A DNA stretch of 64,000 bases from Eupeodes corollae (Eukaryota > Arthropoda > Insecta > Diptera > Syrphidae): contig NC_079149.1 in NCBI RefSeq assembly GCF_945859685.1, positions 85,303,073 to 85,367,072 on the forward strand. Reading direction: 5' to 3'. Below the pieces are notes generated by a model. It searched no databases and was not told where the DNA came from. It saw nothing but the letters and a program-made list of their open reading frames with translations. This document shows positions 54,113 to 64,000 of the stretch, one piece after another. The stretch's first letter is position 1; each line of letters starts with the position of its first letter. A program made the translations under genes and the position numbers.

Positions 54113-54190
54113 CATAACGCAACTCAATCGGAGCAACGATTCCAATATGGGTTCCGTCAACACATTCTATTACTGCTGGTAACCTGGCCT
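54113..54190 (-). pseudogene. HARBI1-type transposase scrap
   Basis: Minus strand reads ARLPAVIECVDGTHIGIVAP, the block around the first catalytic Asp of Harbinger transposases (family form GVIGxIDGTHIxI.AP). It is about 26 codons long and fused directly to the duplicated host-gene end. A splice-acceptor-like TTTTTTTAAAG precedes it. No other transposase blocks were found nearby. Confidence 0.65.
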
Positions 54191-54259
54191 TTAAAAAAAA
54201 TTAGTTTCATCGGATGACATGTTGAGACTGATCCAGGTTGGACATAATAGGCCGTGTAC

Positions 54260-54298
54260 CAGAGAGAAAAAACTAATCGTTTATTTTTTTTCTCTCTG
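54260..54298. repeat. 39-bp hAT-like micro-MITE
   Basis: CAGAGAGAAAAAA and TTTTTTCTCTCTG are exact inverted ends of a 39-base insert. It is flanked by 8-base repeats CCGTGTAC and GCGTGTAC (7 of 8 identical), the target length of hAT elements. A chance hairpin is the alternative. Confidence 0.45.
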
Positions 54299-54522
54299 GC
54301 GTGTACCAAAACTGAGCGCTCCGAGCGCTCAACTATTTTTTAAGTGAGACAAAAAATCTCAGCTGAGCACTGAGATTTTTTGCGGAGATTTCTGCGACAA
54401 AAAACTCATGGATTCATTTCTCAATTTGCTTGCTCACCCAAATCAGTTGTTCATTTGTCTGGTGTGGCGCGTAATTTTTAAGAAAATAAATAAAATTTAA
54501 TCATTTTTATAAATTAATTAAC

Positions 54523-54789
54523 ATGAGTGAAGAAGATCAGCAAATTTTTGAGGTCGACGGGGTGCAATATCTTCTGATCGATACAGCCGAAAATATAGAT
54601 GTATTGAGAACTGGTTTTGTTATCCATTTCGATAGTTTTTTTTCCAAAAGTAACAAAGAATTATCAATAGAAAAAATAATAAATTCAAATCAAAAACTAC
54701 AATTGACAACTTATGTTTTTGACAGCTTATGTTTGTACGGAGATTCTTGTCCCACAAAACGAAGGTTCGGTCGGCGGAGGCAAATCTAG
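54523..54789 (+). CDS. Small hypothetical protein
   Basis: 88 codons from ATG 54523, beginning MSEEDQQIFEVDGVQYLLID. The first 30 residues are acidic, and the C-terminus is basic (TKRRFGRRRQI). An in-frame run of AT-rich leader precedes it. No domain recognised. It might be the first exon of a transposon or host gene. It could also be a chance frame. Confidence 0.25.
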   Translation: MSEEDQQIFEVDGVQYLLIDTAENIDVLRTGFVIHFDSFFSKSNKELSIEKIINSNQKLQLTTYVFDSLCLYGDSCPTKRRFGRRRQI

Positions 54790-55769
54790 GATGGGAACTA
54801 GGATAGGGATTGGGCCGGGAAGGAATGTCCGTTAAGGTAGCTGCGGCATGCTTACGGCGCACAGCTGACGGTCGGATGTTGGGTCTTGCTACCGTTACCG
54901 GAACTCACCTCTTTACAAAACATAAATCATGTCGAATAGTTTGATATTAAATGTGCACTACCACCACTTCATTCACTTTTCTCGGCGGCCGCTGATGACG
55001 TTACGGCCTGGCCTTTACCCATCCTTCCTAGAATCCACTCGACCTGGTTTTCGGATTCCCCAAAAATGGAACCAGGAAAGTTCACTGCCGTGGAATTACA
55101 TTTCCGCCAAACCTGAAATTAGTCCCCCAGACCGCACCGCCTGAAAAATCTTCACTATTTCATTTTTCAGTTTGAATCACAACAAAAAAAAAACACATTT
55201 TATTTCAAAGCATTGCATATACAAAAAAAATCTTAACTATTTTATTTACTGAAAATACACATTCATTATTATTGCAATTACATGTAAAACAGAGAACAAA
55301 AAAGGAAGGAAAGAACAAGACTCTTAGGGAAATTTCTTCGGCGGTTCCACACAAAAAAAAAATAACAACAGGAGCTTTAATCGCCGGAGCCACGCGGCGA
55401 GTTTCCTTTATATAAGTTTAGCTGTTCCTAATCGGATACTAATTTCCTACCTACAAAGAGCTCGTTGCGGGTGGACAATATAGGAGGATGCTAAATTTTG
55501 CGTCGCGAGGGACGTAAGAGGAACCTCTCTTCGCACTGGCGACGTCAGTGACTTCTTCGGAATAAACAAAAAAAAACCACAATCGCTGAAATTTCCCTAT
55601 CACAATGAAACTCAGAAATTACAAAAAAAAATTAATGCAAATGAATATACATACATTAAAAAGTAACGAGAAAAAAATTAAAAAAATGAATGTAATAAGA
55701 AAAAAACAAAAAGGTAAGAAAAAAAATAAATAAATGTATTAAAATTAAATAATAGAAATGAAATGAAAT
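54790..55769. other. Unassigned, locally GC-richer
   Basis: 54790-55145 is GC-richer than its surroundings and may be transposon-derived, but no motif is recognised. 55150-55769 is AT-rich with many A-runs. No tRNA or LTR was identified. Confidence 0.4.
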
Positions 55770-55782
55770 AAACCTATATATA

Positions 55783-58700
55783 CTTACTTACTTACTTAAG
55801 GTGGCGCTACAGTCCTGTGTGAACTAGGGCCTCACCCAACAAACTTCTCCATCTAGCTCGGTCCCTAGCTAGATGTCTCCAGTTTCGCGCTCCAAGTTGG
55901 GTGAGGCCACCTTCCACTTGTGCGCGCCACCTAATTCGCGGTCTTCCTCTACTGCGCTGTCCTGTGGGTGCGGATTCGAAGACTTTCCGGGCCGGATCAT
56001 TGATTTCCATGCGCTCTACGTGACCCAGTCGTTGGACTTTTACTCTTCTGGCTAAGTCTACGTCGCTGTACAGCCCGTACAGCTCGTCGGTCCATCTTCT
56101 CCTCCACTCCCCTTCGATGCTTACGGGACCGTAGATCACACGAAGAACTTTTCTCTCCAAGCGACCCAAGGTGCTTTCATCCGCTTTTGTCATAGTCCAT
56201 ACTTCTGCACCGTATAGCAGGACGGGGATGGTAAGGGTTTTATATAGCGACACTTTGGTCATTCGAGAGAGGACTTTTCCACTTCTAAACCCAAAGAAAC
56301 AGCGGTTAGCAAGAGTTATTCTGCGTTTGATCTCAGCGCTGGTGTTGTTTTCTGCGTTTACAGCGGAGCTTAGGTATACGAAGTCCTTGACTACCACAAA
56401 GTTAGGCCTGTCGATGGTGACGTTTTGACCAAGACGTCGATGTTGTATGTCCTTTCTTGACGAAAGTATGTACTTTGTTTTGCCCTCATAAACCTATTTT
56501 TGCAGCCTCTGCCTCAATACTCACAAAAAACCCATTGATATTACGCTGAGTTCTTCCGATTATGTCAATGTCATCAGCATATGCTAGTAATTGGACAGAA
56601 TTTTGAAAGATAGTGCCTCTAGTGTTGACTTGTGAGCTCTGCACTATTCTTTCAAGCACGATGTTGACACATGACAGCCAACCAACTATAATAGGCATAA
56701 AGGCCCAACTATAATAGGCATAAGCTAGCATATGCGCGCATAAGTAAACGTGCGAATACAAAGAATCTCAATACGAGTGAACATAATGGAGTCTAGCTCC
56801 GTTTCGTTCAATTTTTCTCAGTTTCGTTAACTTAAGCACACTTAAGTTAGAGCGATCCCAGTCGCTCGCCGCATAAGTAAAATCTGACATGTAGGTACGT
56901 GAGCAAAATTGCATTATGGCTATGCAGTAATTTTGGCAAACTTAAGTGAATTTTCGTTGGGTTTTTGACATAAGCTTATGTTTGCTTATGCCTATTATAG
57001 TTGGGCCTTAAGTAAACATAATCTTATGTCAAAAACACAACGAACATTCACTTAAGTTTGCGAAATTACTGCATAGACATAATGCAAATTTTGCTCCCCT
57101 ATCTACATGTCAGATTTTACTTATGCGGCGAGCGACTGGGATCCCTCTTGCTTAAGTGTGCTTAAGTTAACGAAACTAAGAAAAATTGAACGAAACGTAG
57201 CTAGACTCCATTATGTTCACTCGTATTAAGATTCTTTGTATTCGCACGTTTACTTATGCGCGCATATGCTAGCTTATGCCTATTATAGTTGGGCCTTAAC
57301 ACCTTTTTTGACATCGAAAGGTTCTGTTAAGTTGTTTCCAACCTTTATGGAGCAGCATGAATTCTCCATGGTTATCATGCACAAACGAACGAGTTTGGCA
57401 GGGATGCCAAAACTAGACATGGCTCTATACAGCTGGTCCCTGTAGATGCTGTTATATGCGGCCTTGAAATCGATGAAATGATGGTGGGTGTTGATCTGCC
57501 GTAATGTGAATATTTGATCGACTGTGGACTTTCTTGGTCTAAAACCACACTTATAAGGACCTATCAGGTTGTTCACGATGGGCTATAGATGTTCACGGCA
57601 GAGAAGTCATGCTTCCTTCCGACCATCTCTTACAAATAAGTTGGTACATGCTCCTAACCAACTTATCTCCAGCTGCTTTAAAGAGCTCGGCATTGAAGCC
57701 ATCCGCTCCAGTGGCTTTATTAGACTTCAGCTTAGATATGTCTTCGTCTAAGTCGGGAGCCTTCGGTTGTAGGTTTATGTTCCTGTGTATTTCGTTTCAC
57801 CTGTTCATAAAACTTTCGAACTTCATTCCTGCTTTTAAACCTCTAAAACTCTTCGACCGCACTTCTCATGCCCTCTCTTTTTCCTTCTGAGAAGTCGGCG
57901 TTCCTCTCGCCTCTTCTGCTCATAGAGCTCATGAGCAGCTCTCGTCCTTTTATGCAGCGCCGCTTTGCGTGCCTGTTGTTTGGCTGCATTTGCCTGCCGA
58001 CAGAGGTTACTTGTACTTTTGGCTTGGGTCTGGAAACCCGAAGTGCTACCTTGACTACAACGAGGTAGTGGTCCGAGTCGATGTTAGCTCCTGGGAAGGT
58101 TCGAACATCCATGATGCTGAAAGCGTGTCAGGCGTCAATAGCAATATGGTCAATCCCATCGTATTTCCTGGATGGCGGTGATGTCTGCTTTATAGCAGTC
58201 AAGAGCCTCCGCTAATTCCTCGGCCGCACGTGGACTGTTAAGGGACCTAACATTACACGTGCATATCCGAAATTCGTTGTCCTTAATTCTTTTGCGTAGG
58301 TTGTCAACAGTAAATCCGTCCGTATCCGAGGCTTGTTGGTGCTTCACAACTATGAAGTTTTTACGTGGCCAGGAAGTCACCCCGGCAGCACAACCTAGAG
58401 GGCCAGATCCTTAGTATAACTCCAAGGATGGGGAGCCGGATAAAACCGCTCCTTATAGGCCTGGGCTCCGAATAAGTCGAAGAAGCCTTATAAGGTGTTC
58501 ACTAAGTAGTTTAACATTACTGGAACTGTAGACGCCACCGTTGATTCCATCTCGGGAATTCCTCCGCTGCCGTCTGGATAAGGAGACGTGCCTTAGTGGA
58601 AACACGTCTCCCCACCCCTCTCTCGTTTGCTGCCCCCAACAACTTTCCAATGAGGTTGGAACCCAATCTACAGTTGAGGTACTAGACACCCGATGTTTAC

Positions 58701-58785
58701 CAAGGGGAGGTGAGAGTAGGAGTTGATAGACAAAGGTGGGCTTTGAGAAAAACCTGTTGACGCTCGTGTCCTCTTGTCACATTTG
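55783..58785 (-). mobile_element. RTE-clade LINE, second copy, broken
   Basis: Same family as 35432-38835. It has an AAGT-type 3' tail at 55783-55799, then the C-terminal domain (GRPRIRWRAQVEG, RLGHVERMEI; 56397-55807), the catalytic palm LLAYADDIDIIGR (about 56590), YKCGFRPRKSTVDQIFTLRQ (57576-57283), endonuclease pieces (NIDSDHYLVVVKV near 58080; AITAIQEIRWD near 58160) and leader (58689-58453). Internal deletions remove most of the endonuclease centre and parts of the RT. An inverted MITE dimer (56701-57296) splits the RT. The 5' end is truncated near 58780. Confidence 0.85.
56701..57296. mobile_element. Inverted MITE dimer forming a ~600-bp palindrome
   Basis: Two copies of the 307-bp MITE of 53090-53396 in head-to-head orientation. 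Copy 1 is 56701-57008. Copy 2 (57009-57296) is reversed and lacks about 20 bases at its inner end. Outer ends AGGCCCAAC and GTTGGGCCT are flanked by TAA on both sides (56698-56700 and 57297-57299), so the pair appears to have moved as one unit. An extra partial end (CCAACTATAATAGGCATAA) lies just before it at about 56682-56700. Confidence 0.85.
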
Positions 58786-59135
58786 TTTGCGCTTAAAAAA
58801 GAATCTCTCCTAATGGCTCTCTATTATTATTATTATTCCTTAATTTCATTAAAAACATTTGTTTTACAATTTGAAAATGAAAATAATATATGAACATGGC
58901 AAGATTGCCGTCTGCTAGAAAAAAAACGTTTGCTTTAATAAAATAATAAAATAAATAGTTTTCTTGTTATACAAAAAAAAATATAATAATTTGTTGTTTT
59001 ACATTCGCTCAAATAGAAAAAAGTAAATGATCTTTTGATAACTATTAATTTTTGCGTTTTAGTTTACGTTTGTATAAATTCATATTATAAATTGTTTTAG
59101 AAATTTGTAAATTAATACTTCTAGGAAAACAGAAT
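58786..59135. other. No recognised gene
   Basis: AT-rich, with a short ATT microsatellite (about 58823-58840). Nothing else was recognised. Confidence 0.5.
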
Positions 59136-60068
59136 TTAAAAAAAAGCTGAAAAGCTTCTTCGATAAGTTGAGGCATAGTCACAGAACATGAAGAGATTCA
59201 TTACACCAAACATTTGTTCTCTAGAGAGGACACTATTTTGAAAATAGAGTCTTCGAATTTCTTGTAGTTTCGGACAAATTGCTTTGAAATGGTAAATATC
59301 GCCACGCTCATTTCTGTTACAATAATTGCAAAGAAGATGTAACTCTGACCGATGCGGAATATAATTCAAGTTCAATATTTCAACCCTTGCTCTGAAAATT
59401 GTACCTATAGCTCTCGCAGAAAGTCTATTATTGAAATAATTTGTCGCATTAGTCTTTAAGGAGTGGCATAGATTTCTATATATTTCTCTTGTTGACGATG
59501 ATGATGCTCTATTTAAATGTTGAAGATATATATTTTCATCAACTTTTGCGATAACATTCGAAAATATATCTTGCCAGTTATCTCTGTTAAACTCGTTCAG
59601 TTCAAGAGAAACATTATGCAATCGGGCAAGTTGAGTTCATTCCTTAAATGGCGATGCTTGTTCGCAAAAGAACCTTCATGATATATGTGTGAAGATTCGA
59701 ACTTGGTTTACTCATTACTCTTGTTACAAAATCTGCATGCAATTTCAAATTTTAAATATAAATCGGCGCGATTCCGGACTCAATATTGGAGTTGAATTAG
59801 GTAACCGAAATAATCTTTTTAAAAAGAGGAGTTGTATCAACTCAAATTCTTCAAAATATGTGTGACCAAAAACTCGAATACCGTAAGACAAACAAGTGTT
59901 AATGGTTGCTCGGAAAACTCGGTATTTAGATCCTAAGTCTATGTTTTTGTTTGAGAAGAAAGCTGGCCACATTATGTTGAGAGCTACTTTAGCTGCTTTG
60001 CTCTTACGCTGAACATGTTTATTGAGGCTAACGTTAGCAGACATCAACACTCCTAAATGGCGTCCCAT
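59136..60068 (-). pseudogene. LINE polyprotein C-terminal region
   Basis: 60068-59745 reads GRHLGVLMSANVSLNKHVQ, NIMWPAFFSNKNI and TCLSYGIRVFGHTYFEEFEL, the reverse-transcriptase thumb region. 59621-59136 reads NNRLSARAIGTIFRARVEIL and LLCNYCNRNERGDIYHFKAI, a Cys/His tail domain. A frame break lies between them. The family resembles the CR1/Kiri-like pieces elsewhere in the window. Inactive. Confidence 0.65.
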
Positions 60069-60261
60069 TATTCTACCCTATAGTGTATACTATACCTCCT
60101 AACATGCCCATATGGGGTATCATTTTATATGTTTTAAGTACGGGGAATTCAAAAATTACATAAAAAATTGGTTCTGATTAAAAATTTTCAAAATTACCGA
60201 TCATGAATCTGTTTTAATCAATATTAATATAAAAATAAAAAAAGAGATTAAAAAGAAAAAG

Positions 60262-60528
60262 TTGACGGTGCTGAAATATAATCTAGCAAATTTTGAATAT
60301 CATTTAAATTCAAGTAACATCTATAACATTTGTTATCTAAATGAAACGAATGAAATGAGTCTGATATTTAAAAATATTATCGAACAAACTGCAAATTCAT
60401 TTATTAAAAATATAAACGTGTGTGAAGATGGATTTGAATGGTTTAGTAACCAACTTCGAATATTGAAACATCAAAAAATTGCCGCTTATAATAAGACCCG
60501 TTTTACAAATGATTCGAGAGATGCCTAG
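60262..60528 (+). pseudogene. LINE linker fragment, opposite strand
   Basis: Reads FEWFSNQLRILKHQKIAAYN, the segment usually found between the endonuclease and reverse transcriptase of such LINEs. It is in the opposite orientation to 59136-60068, so it is either a second copy or one half of a 5' inversion, a common LINE insertion outcome. It ends at the RTE junction near 60529. Confidence 0.55.
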
Positions 60529-61912
60529 GTGCCTAGGTAGACGAATTCCTTGACTACCTTTGTTTTGCCCTCATTAACCATTAAACCCATTTTTGACGCC
60601 TCTGCCTCAATACTCACAAAAGCCCCATTGACATCACGATGAGTTCTTCCGATTATGTCAATGTCATCAGCATATGCCAGTAATTGGACAGACTTTTGAA
60701 AGATAGTGATAGTGGGTGTCGATTTGGTGTTCTTGGGTTTTTTCCAGGATCTGCGGTAATGTGAATATTTGATCAACTGTGGACTTTCCTGGTCTAAAAC
60801 CACACTGATAAGGACCTATCAGGTTGTTGACGATGGGCTTTAGACGTTCACATATTACGGCAGAGAAGATTTTATAGGCGATGTTAAGTAGACTGATTCC
60901 TCTATAGTTGGTACAGTTTAGAGGGTCTCCTTTTTTCAGGATCGGGCAAACAATACTGAGGTTCCATTCATCGGGCATGTTTTCTTCCGACCATATCTTA
61001 CAGATAAGTTGGTGCATGCTCGTAACCAACTTATCTCCAGCTGCTTTAAAGAGCTCGGCATTCAAGCCATCCACTCCAGCGGCTTTATTAGACTTCAAAT
61101 TAGATATGGCAATCTTTACTTCGTCTAAGTCGGGAGGACGGGATTGTTGGTTTTCGTCGTCTATATTGAATGGATCATCCTGCCTGACAGCGGAATTCAG
61201 TTCTTTGTCGCCGTTATACAGTCTGCAGAAGTGGTCCTTCCATATCCTCAGCATTGACTGCGGTTCCACTATGATGTTTCCACTTTCGTGCAGCTTTCAT
61301 TGTTTTAATATCGTAGCCAGGGCACTGCTCATATGTTTTGTCTAGGAGCTCGAAGAACATATTTTTGTTGTTGTCGTCTTTTTCTTCTGTGGGGGCGTAC
61401 GCGCATATCAGGCTGATGTTGCCGAATTTAGCCTTGATGTGTATGGTCATGAGGCGCTCAATGATGCACCTATAGCTCAAGACTTCTTGCCTAAGTCTGG
61501 CTCCAATGACGAAGCCGCATCCAAATAAGCGCTGTTGGTTTTCGTGTTAGCAGTCACCATAGTAATTACATATCGCAGTTTTTCATCCTCTTTTTGCCCG
61601 GCCCATCCCATCGTATTTCCTGGATGGCGGTGATATCTGCTTTATAGCGGTCTAGGGCCTCCGCTAATTCTTCGGCCGCACGTGGTCTGTTAAGGGACCT
61701 AACATTCCACGTGCATATCCGAAGTTCGTTGTCCTTTATTTGCTTGCGTTGGTTGTCAACAGTAAATCCGTCCATATCCGAGGCTTGTTGGTGCTTCGCA
61801 ACTATGAAAGCTTTTACGTGGCGTAGGAGTTGATAGACAGAGGTTGGTTTTGAGAAAAACCTGTGGACGCTTGTGTCCTCTTGAATGCAAATGTCTACCA
61901 TTTGAACATCAA
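60529..61912 (-). mobile_element. RTE-clade LINE, third copy, 3' truncated
   Basis: Contains the RTE 5' end (61912-61820, same terminal sequence as the copy ending at 38835), endonuclease start (ELRICTWNVRSLNRPRAAEE; 61901-61566), an endonuclease piece (LICAYAPTEEKDDNNKNMFF), RT start (SNLKSNKAAGVDGLNAELF, NYRGISLLNIAYKIFSAVI, CGFRPGKSTVDQIF; 61269-60667) and a short palm block (LLAYADDIDIIGRTHRD; about 60690-60650). Large internal deletions are present. A 13-base repeat AAACCTATATATA lies beyond its 5' end (61913-61925) and beyond the 3' end of the second copy (55770-55782). Confidence 0.85.
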
Positions 61913-61925
61913 AAACCTATATATA

Positions 61926-62502
61926 TAAGAATTAAATAATAGAAATGAATGGATATAATAATTTGAAACAAAAAAAAAGATTTCCAGCAATAAATCCTAG
62001 TAAAGAATGTATTGTCGTGTATGTAGCGAAGGCATGGATGTATGTATATATGTTAGTGGCGTCCTGTGCGCTGCACGCCTTGAGGTCCAGGCAGGATCCT
62101 CTGGCTCTTGCGTAATCTTTTTTTTATTTCTGACTGCTCAAGTGGTTCCGGGCGATTATTAATTATTTAAATTAACAACAAAAAGAGCACGAGTGCGGAC
62201 CAAAACATTAACAAACACCAAGGAATCTCAACCCTATAAAAGGAAGGAAGAGGAGGAGACCCAAATGCCCATAACTCGAACCTGGGAGTAGAAGCTAAGT
62301 AGAATTTGTTTTCCTTCTTCTTTACATTTATAGCCTTAAGCTTTTTTTCTACATCTTAAGATCTACCAACACGACAAGCTAACGAAGGACTTAGGAGCAG
62401 AAATCCACACATAAACATGGAATGGAATACATAAATAGATATAGTTTTTTAACCACATTTTTATCTTCCAGGAGCAGCCACAATATATTTGAAACCGGCA
62501 GA
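61926..62502. other. No recognised gene
   Basis: Non-coding DNA between the RTE and the 3' flank of the beta-helix gene. No recognised motif. Confidence 0.5.
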
Positions 62503-62727
62503 CGGCTTATATGCCAAGCTTGTAACTCTTTTAAACTTTTCTCTGTACAAAATTATTCATGAAATAAATAAAGATTCAAAAAAGTAAGCAATAAAAAAAT
62601 ACGTATATTAAAATAATATTACAATGTTTAGGTAATAAAACTCTGTTTAAATACATACTTACATATATTTATTAAAAAGAAAGACTTATCAAAATCATTA
62701 ACATAGGAATTAAAAAAAAGAAAAAGG

Positions 62728-63627
62728 CTACTCTGTGTCGTAATTAATCTCAACAAGAGAATCATCCAGTACTATAACATCCGAATCATCTAGTCGTTTC
62801 CGTGCACCAGCACCTTTATCACGATCGTTGCTTTCGGCAAGAATGCATTCAAGAGCTTTTGGGAATCCGTTTTCTTTTTCATTCAGAATAAAAATATTCG
62901 AACGACAATCTATAAACTCACATTCACCGAACCATGGCATCGCTCCACAAATATACCTTAAATAAAATCACAAAATTATAAATAACACAAACGTGATATT
63001 TTTTACAACTTACTGTGATAAATCTGCTATAGAGTTAAGCAAAATCCTTTTACCTTCGGCTTTATTATTTAAGGCTTTAGATTCAAAATAGATACCACAT
63101 TTTTTAGAGTTCGCGATTTTACATTGCTTGAAGTGAAGAGTTGATGTACTACTAACATCGATTCCTATTCGGCAGTTATTTATTTTACAATTTGACAAAG
63201 TCACTGCAGTCGAATCGCATGCTACTATTCCGTTGGAGAAATTTTCAAGTACACAGTCTTGCAGGAATATCTGAGAACTTCCAGAGCACATGATTCCCTG
63301 CTGTGTTGATGATTTGCCATCGCCTGTGATTTTGCAGTTATTAAGTGAGACTTTACCATTTTTTACCAAAATCCCCGAACGAATATTGCGGCAATCTAGA
63401 GTAATATTTGTTAGAGTAAAATCGCCATCAAAAATAAGCAGGATTGAATCGTCATCAGGGGACATGATGACTACTTCGTCGTCGTTTGTATCTGTGGCCG
63501 CAAAAACAGAGGAACTATTCAATCCAATTATCTTTCCATCATCATTCAAGTATTCAAGAAATTTAATACTGTGTCGTCCCGGGGGAAGATATATATCATC
63601 TGATGCGTTACAAATGTTAAGAACATC
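62728..63627 (-). CDS. Beta-helix protein resembling nessun dorma/SHCBP1, last two exons
   Basis: Exon 63627-63014 is joined across a 57-bp GT-AG intron (donor GTAAGT at 63013, acceptor AAG at 62957) to the last exon 62956-62728. Frame is kept, giving ...LSQYICGAMPWFG. The exon opens after a TTTTTTTGTCAG acceptor at 63628. Residues form repeated coils of the right-handed beta-helix kind: LTNITLDCRNIRSGILVKNG, VSLNNCKITGDG, SQIFLQDCVLENFSNGIV, VTLSNCKINNCRIGIDV and LHFKQCKIANSKKCGIYF. The C-terminus is acidic (SDVIVLDDSLVEINYDTE). This architecture matches the SHCBP1 family, whose fly member nessun dorma supports cytokinesis through centralspindlin. Family identity is an inference; another pectate-lyase-like protein is possible. 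The 5' exons lie beyond the window. Confidence 0.75.
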
Positions 63628-64000
63628 CTGACAAAAAAAATATGTTTATTACAATTAAAACTTTAAATTTTAAAAATATCGGGATTTCGGAATTCTTAAA
63701 AACTATATTTTTCAATATGGACATTCCATTGTTCCATTACTACGTGGAGATGATTGAATTTGATCCCTTTTTTATACCCCTCGATAGTTGGGAAGAGTTG
63801 AGAATGAGGGAAAATTCAACAATTACCGCGTTTACAAGGAGAATTGAATCCGAATTGAATCAGGATTTAGCGCCGTATAGACCTGGATCGGATCGAAATA
63901 GGATTACTCGATCCGATCCCACTGAAAGAGGTGAATCGAATCGAAAATTTGTTTGTAAACCTGAATCGGGGAATCGAGTTATTGGTGTGTGAGGTCTTGC
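63628..64000. other. Probable intron of the beta-helix gene
   Basis: Upstream of the splice acceptor at 63628. A plus-strand frame (63642-63992) exists, but its second half is a low-complexity run of GATCGG/AATCGA-like units and resembles no protein I know. I treat the region as intron. Confidence 0.45.

Noticed and set aside
63642..63992. A 116-codon plus-strand frame near the right edge.
   Set aside because: Its second half is low-complexity GATCGG/AATCGA repeats, it has no known domain, and it lies where an intron of the minus-strand gene is expected.

Overview
The window reads as AT-rich insect nuclear DNA, most likely from a fly (Diptera). The evidence is a copia-type LTR retrotransposon primed by the initiator-Met tRNA fragment used by Drosophila copia, an Osvaldo/Ulysses-like Ty3/gypsy element, LOA, I and RTE LINEs, short GT-AG introns, and fly-like host genes. 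Species cannot be fixed from the sequence. Most of the window is transposon sequence, much of it nested.

Host genes. Three tandem, same-strand paralogs of the SNM1/DCLRE1A DNA-repair nuclease family lie at 4510-6498 (A), 41530-43416 (B) and 47783-49762 (C). Each has one uninterrupted coding exon and a 3' splice-site consensus about 40-50 bases before its ATG. B looks like a canonical SNM1A. A keeps the metal ligands but departs from family motifs. C keeps a full-length frame but has lost two metal-binding histidines, so it looks like a pseudoenzyme. At the right edge (62728-63627, minus) are the last two exons of a beta-helix protein resembling nessun dorma/SHCBP1. A broken copy of its 3' end lies at 53834-54112.

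Layout. 1-4400: a degenerate SINE, a LINE scrap and a LOA-type LINE ending just upstream of gene A. 6701-21214: a copia element with perfect 5-bp target duplication, split by a complete 10.5-kb Ty3/gypsy element with 1891-bp LTRs and a 4-bp target duplication. 21220-26770: an I-type LINE cut by a second LOA LINE. 27-35 kb: a quiet stretch, then degenerate LINEs with a small Tc1-like element and a 190-bp fold-back element inside them, then a hAT remnant. 35295-40588: a Tc1-like element with Sleeping-Beauty-style IR/DR ends, broken by a complete-length RTE and a tRNA-derived SINE. 43.4-47.8 kb: RTE-like LINE debris between genes B and C. 50.3-54.3 kb: PIF/Harbinger-related material (zeste-like exons, a MADF-domain element with repeated GTGTACAC palindromes, a TTA-flanked MITE, a transposase scrap). 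55.8-61.9 kb: RTE copies, one carrying an inverted MITE dimer.

The SNM1 cluster is the main biology. PCNA-binding (PIP) motifs occur internally in A and B and at the C-terminus in B and C, and SUMO-interaction-like motifs recur in all three. This suggests a duplicated set of clamp-associated repair proteins, one of them probably non-catalytic. I saw no CRISPR, operon or prokaryotic feature.
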